Positions 61,709-64,000 of a DNA stretch of 64,000 nucleotides are shown in pieces; the first letter of the stretch is position 1; every line of letters starts with the position of its first letter. The stretch lies in NCBI GenBank assembly GCA_029975275.1, contig JARKPN010000082.1:87332-151331 (forward strand), read 5' to 3'. Both the position numbers and the translations under genes were made by a program. The notes under the pieces were generated by a model. That model saw only the letters and a program-made list of their open reading frames with translations, was not told the DNA's origin and did not search any database. The DNA is from Geobacteraceae bacterium. Its GTDB lineage: Bacteria; Desulfobacterota; Desulfuromonadia; Geobacterales; Geobacteraceae.

Positions 61709-62956
61709 CTACGGCCTTGGGGCAAGCCGCCAGATCTCGCCGCCGTCGGTCGACACGTACAGCGCGCCGTCAGTGCCCTGAACCAGCGTGCGGATGCGTT
61801 CCGAAGGCAGCCCCGGAACGGTCCCGGTCCCGATCGTCTTGCCTGATGAATCCAGCTCCAGGATCTCGATACGCTCGCCGCGCAGGAACCCTACCGCCAG
61901 CCTGCCATCCCACGCCTTCCATTGCGACCCGCTCAGGAAGACGCACGGGCTCATTCCCTCGGACTTTCCGTTATTGTTCCAGGAGGGACGGAGCGCGTCC
62001 GGGAACTTGGCCAGGTCGGTCATGGGAGTCGGGGTGCCGTCGCGCTTGTTGGAGGTGTAGCCGCAGTAGTCGTTCATGCATTCAACGCCGGGTTCCGGCT
62101 TCGGATCCCATCCGCCGTTGCCGCCGGCCGACAGCGGCGTGACCTCGTCGCTGTGACCCGGTCCGTGCTCGCTGATGAAGGGGCGGCCGGTGTCGGGACG
62201 GAACGCGATCCCCTGCACGTTGCGGTGACCGTAGGTGAAGATGCGCGGATCGCCCCCAATCGGCGTGTTGTTGCCCGGCGCCGCCACGCCGTTGCGATCG
62301 ATCCGCAGCACCTTGCCGCCCAGACGGGTAAGGTCCTGGGGAAGATGGCCGTTGTGGTTGTCCCCGGTGGTGACGTACAGGTACCGGTCATACGGGCTGA
62401 AGCGGATGCGGCCGCCGCTGTGGGTCCCTGCCCCGCCCCAGCGGTTGGCTTTGCTCTTGAACGGGATATCGGCGACAATGTCGCGGCGGTCGCTGACCGT
62501 GGTATAGCCCCGGTCAACCCTGAGACGCACCACCCGATTGGTTTCCGGCCTGGTCAGTTTCGATGCCATGTAGACATAGACGTAGCGGTTGGCGTTGAAG
62601 TCCGGGTCTACCGCCACGCCGTGCATGCCGCTCTGGCCTTGGCAGAAAAGGTCCGCCGCAACCACCGCCGCTCCGCTGGTGCCGAACAGACGCTGCACGC
62701 TGCCGTCCGGCCGTCGCACCGAAAGTCCTCGGCACTTTTCGGTAAACAGCATGGCGCCGTCGGGGGTGAACGCCAGGTCCCACGGGTTTTTCAAACCGGA
62801 CAGCAGAACTGAGCGGCTCAGTGCAGGACCGCCCCCGGTCGCAGTCTCCGGCGCAGCCCCGGAGGGGCTGTTTCGGCTGCTGTTGCATCCGGCAACCGCG
62901 GCAATCAGCACAACCGCGCAGAAAGCGGCCAGAGAAATGATGGTTGACTTCTTCAT
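61709..62956 (-). CDS. PQQ-dependent sugar dehydrogenase lipoprotein (Asd/YliI-like)
   Basis: The 415-residue product has a lipoprotein signal (lipobox VAGC, Cys about 24). The soluble aldose-sugar-dehydrogenase propeller is seen in LKNPWDLAFTPDGAMLFTEK, GMHGVAVDPDF, GGRIRFSPYDRYLYVTTGDNHNG, FTYGHRNVQGIAF and ISEHGPGHSDEVT. Conserved His and Arg for catalysis and PQQ binding are present. It would oxidise aldoses in the periplasm. AGGAG eight bases before ATG at 62956 decides the start over GTG at 62965. No PQQ synthesis genes are in the window. Confidence 0.88.
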   Translation of the reverse strand: MKKSTIISLAAFCAVVLIAAVAGCNSSRNSPSGAAPETATGGGPALSRSVLLSGLKNPWDLAFTPDGAMLFTEKCRGLSVRRPDGSVQRLFGTSGAAVVAADLFCQGQSGMHGVAVDPDFNANRYVYVYMASKLTRPETNRVVRLRVDRGYTTVSDRRDIVADIPFKSKANRWGGAGTHSGGRIRFSPYDRYLYVTTGDNHNGHLPQDLTRLGGKVLRIDRNGVAAPGNNTPIGGDPRIFTYGHRNVQGIAFRPDTGRPFISEHGPGHSDEVTPLSAGGNGGWDPKPEPGVECMNDYCGYTSNKRDGTPTPMTDLAKFPDALRPSWNNNGKSEGMSPCVFLSGSQWKAWDGRLAVGFLRGERIEILELDSSGKTIGTGTVPGLPSERIRTLVQGTDGALYVSTDGGEIWRLAPRP

Positions 62957-63365
62957 GGCTGTCACTCCTTGTCCGGCCCTCGGGAGGGGACGGGAAACAG
63001 GCCGGGGTCACGATGGGATTTGAAACCGTTCAGCCTTCATTCCGTGCACCTTTGACGACTATCAAAAGTTTCCGGCATTTGCCGGTGATTGCAAGCCGGC
63101 ACCGAAAGAAGGACATTCCCCGCTCTTTCTCATAGACTTTGAACATCTTGATCCAGGTTCACGTTTTTTCCATCAGGCAATTCCAGAAAAAGGCGGTACC
63201 GACCATGTTCACTTGACCCGGTTCGGAATCAGTCCAGCGTGTAAATATGCCGGTCCCTCAGATTGCTATTTTCGCAATGTATTCTATCTTTGTATGGTAC
63301 AAGGCAATTGGAAATTGTAACTTTTCCACCAGGGGTGATCACATCGGGTTTTAAAGGAGGAAACA
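62957..63365. promoter_or_regulatory. Intergenic region with two small palindromes upstream of superoxide reductase
   Basis: TTGTA-TGG-TACAA (63290-63302) and CAATT-GGA-AATTG (63305-63317) lie in tandem 49-76 bases before the superoxide reductase ATG, in an AT-rich patch. They look like operator half-sites for a redox or metal regulator. The rest of the 409 bases shows no gene. Confidence 0.4.
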
Positions 63366-63764
63366 ATGGAAAGAGTTGGCGCGCTGTACGGGACCGATGA
63401 TTGGAAAAAAGAGAAACACGTTCCCGTGATCGAGGTGGTTTCCGGCACGGCGAAGGCGGACGAGACATTCGCCGTAAAGGTATCGCTCGGCAAGGAGATT
63501 GCCCATCCGAACACGACGGCCCATCACATCCGCTGGATTCAGCTTTATTTCAAACCGGAAGGGGACAAGTTCGTCTACCAGGTGGGCAACTACGAATTCA
63601 CGGCTCACGGGGAGTCCGTGGAAGGCCCGGACACGGGTCCGGTTTATACCAACCATTCAGTGATAACGGAGCTGAAGGTCAAGAGGCCGGGGGCCCTGTA
63701 TGCAACGGCTTACTGCAACATCCACGGCCTGTGGGAAAACTCCCTCGCAATCACCATGGACTAG
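63366..63764 (+). CDS. Superoxide reductase (neelaredoxin/desulfoferrodoxin-type, single domain)
   Basis: The 132-residue product carries KEKHVPVIEV (Glu and first His ligand region), HPNTTAHHIRWIQLYF (two His ligands) and YCNIHGLWEN (Cys and His of the Fe(His)4Cys centre). The N-terminal desulforedoxin Fe(Cys)4 domain is absent, making it class II-like. It reduces superoxide to peroxide in anaerobes without making O2. AAGGAGG lies five bases before ATG. Confidence 0.93.
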   Translation: MERVGALYGTDDWKKEKHVPVIEVVSGTAKADETFAVKVSLGKEIAHPNTTAHHIRWIQLYFKPEGDKFVYQVGNYEFTAHGESVEGPDTGPVYTNHSVITELKVKRPGALYATAYCNIHGLWENSLAITMD

Positions 63765-63861
63765 GTTTGGCTGCCCCCAAGGCAAGCATTCCGACCCGAG
63801 CGGGATAACGGTGAACGTCGCCGATGGCGACCGGGGCACGGTTGATCCCTTTCGGACGCAT

Positions 63862-63890
63862 GGAAAAAGGGGCGCCCATCGGGCGCCCCT
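63862..63890 (-). terminator. Terminator for the gene entering from the right edge
   Basis: GGGGCGCCC (63869-63877) and GGGCGCCCC (63881-63889) form a 9-bp stem with a 3-base loop; the minus-strand T-run (TTTTT) follows. Confidence 0.85.
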
Positions 63891-63904
63891 TCCAGGTTCA
63901 GAGG

Positions 63905-64000
63905 CTAGTACTGGTAATACCAGACCTCATTGGAGGAACCGGTAACGTAGAGCCTCTTGAGGGTGGAATCGTAGGTCGCGTGGCCGGCGTAGTTGTCGGG
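63905..64000 (-). CDS. Unknown protein, C-terminal 31 residues (cut by window edge)
   Basis: The frame open to base 64000 ends DNYAGHATYDSTLKRLYVTG then SSNEVWYYQY and TAG. The ATYDSTLKRLYVTGSSNEVW pattern looks like the last blade of a beta-propeller or NHL-type repeat protein, but too little is present to name it. A terminator follows the stop. Confidence 0.6.
   Translation of the reverse strand, partial: PDNYAGHATYDSTLKRLYVTGSSNEVWYYQY

Overview
The window is about 60% GC and gene-dense. It looks like chromosome from a Gram-negative anaerobe of the Geobacter/Desulfuromonadia type. The reasons are a lipid A, outer-membrane-assembly and lipoprotein-export block, two GEMM-class (cyclic-dinucleotide) riboswitches, a one-domain superoxide reductase, deltaproteobacterial-style PAS/HisKA/receiver kinases and small glycine-zipper lipoproteins. 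This assignment is inferred from gene content. There is no rRNA, tRNA, CRISPR array or prophage.

Positions 1-26467 are almost entirely on the minus strand and read right to left. A MuiA-like gene is followed by lysS, lolC/E, lolD, bamA, ompH/skp, lpxD, fabZ, lpxA, a Gfo/Idh dehydrogenase, a DegT-type aminotransferase, an RCC1-propeller lipoprotein, lpxB, msbA, waaA, lpxK, a Trm112-like protein and a heptosyltransferase-family enzyme. After these comes an acyl-transfer cassette of three SGNH-like proteins, an AMP-forming acyl ligase, an acyl carrier protein and an MBOAT acyltransferase. The block makes, acylates and exports lipid A and core and assembles outer-membrane proteins. The dehydrogenase/aminotransferase pair (gnnA/gnnB-like) suggests a 2,3-diamino lipid A backbone. 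The cassette has the same part list as a Dlt system.

Positions 26703-35927 are a second minus-strand operon: pgpH-like HD phosphohydrolase, ybeY, a DgkA-PAP2 fusion, corC-like CBS protein, lnt, prfB with its programmed +1 frameshift, an SPOR-NlpC/P60 protein and a DUF1015 protein. A good sigma70-like promoter precedes it, and eno is divergent from it at 36051.

Positions 37341-45700 are an accessory stretch: a duplicated beta-barrel protein, small unknown proteins including a 58-residue cysteine-rich one, DUF2845 and DUF1579 proteins, mutM, a class A penicillin-binding protein, two small envelope proteins and copies of a repeat with terminal inverted repeats.

Positions 45700-54205 are a signalling and regulatory stretch: a soluble FIST-domain chemoreceptor, a GEMM riboswitch ahead of a hybrid histidine kinase, a lone receiver protein, small envelope proteins, a DUF1810 protein, a second GEMM riboswitch ahead of a 66-residue helix-turn-helix-like protein, an XRE regulator and yqeY. 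The kinase's receiver domain is interrupted by an in-frame UGA exactly where CheY-like receivers carry Met. The domain continues perfectly in frame after it, and a hairpin resembling a bacterial SECIS follows. A selenocysteine-containing receiver is the most interesting hypothesis in the window.

Positions 54511-64000 carry kup, a MutY-like glycosylase without the Fe-S cysteines, a flavodoxin-like reductase, a DsrE-like protein, an S4 RNA-binding protein, a PBP4-like carboxypeptidase, a MITE-like element, a coiled-coil secreted protein, a PQQ-type sugar dehydrogenase lipoprotein, superoxide reductase and the 3' end of an unknown gene.
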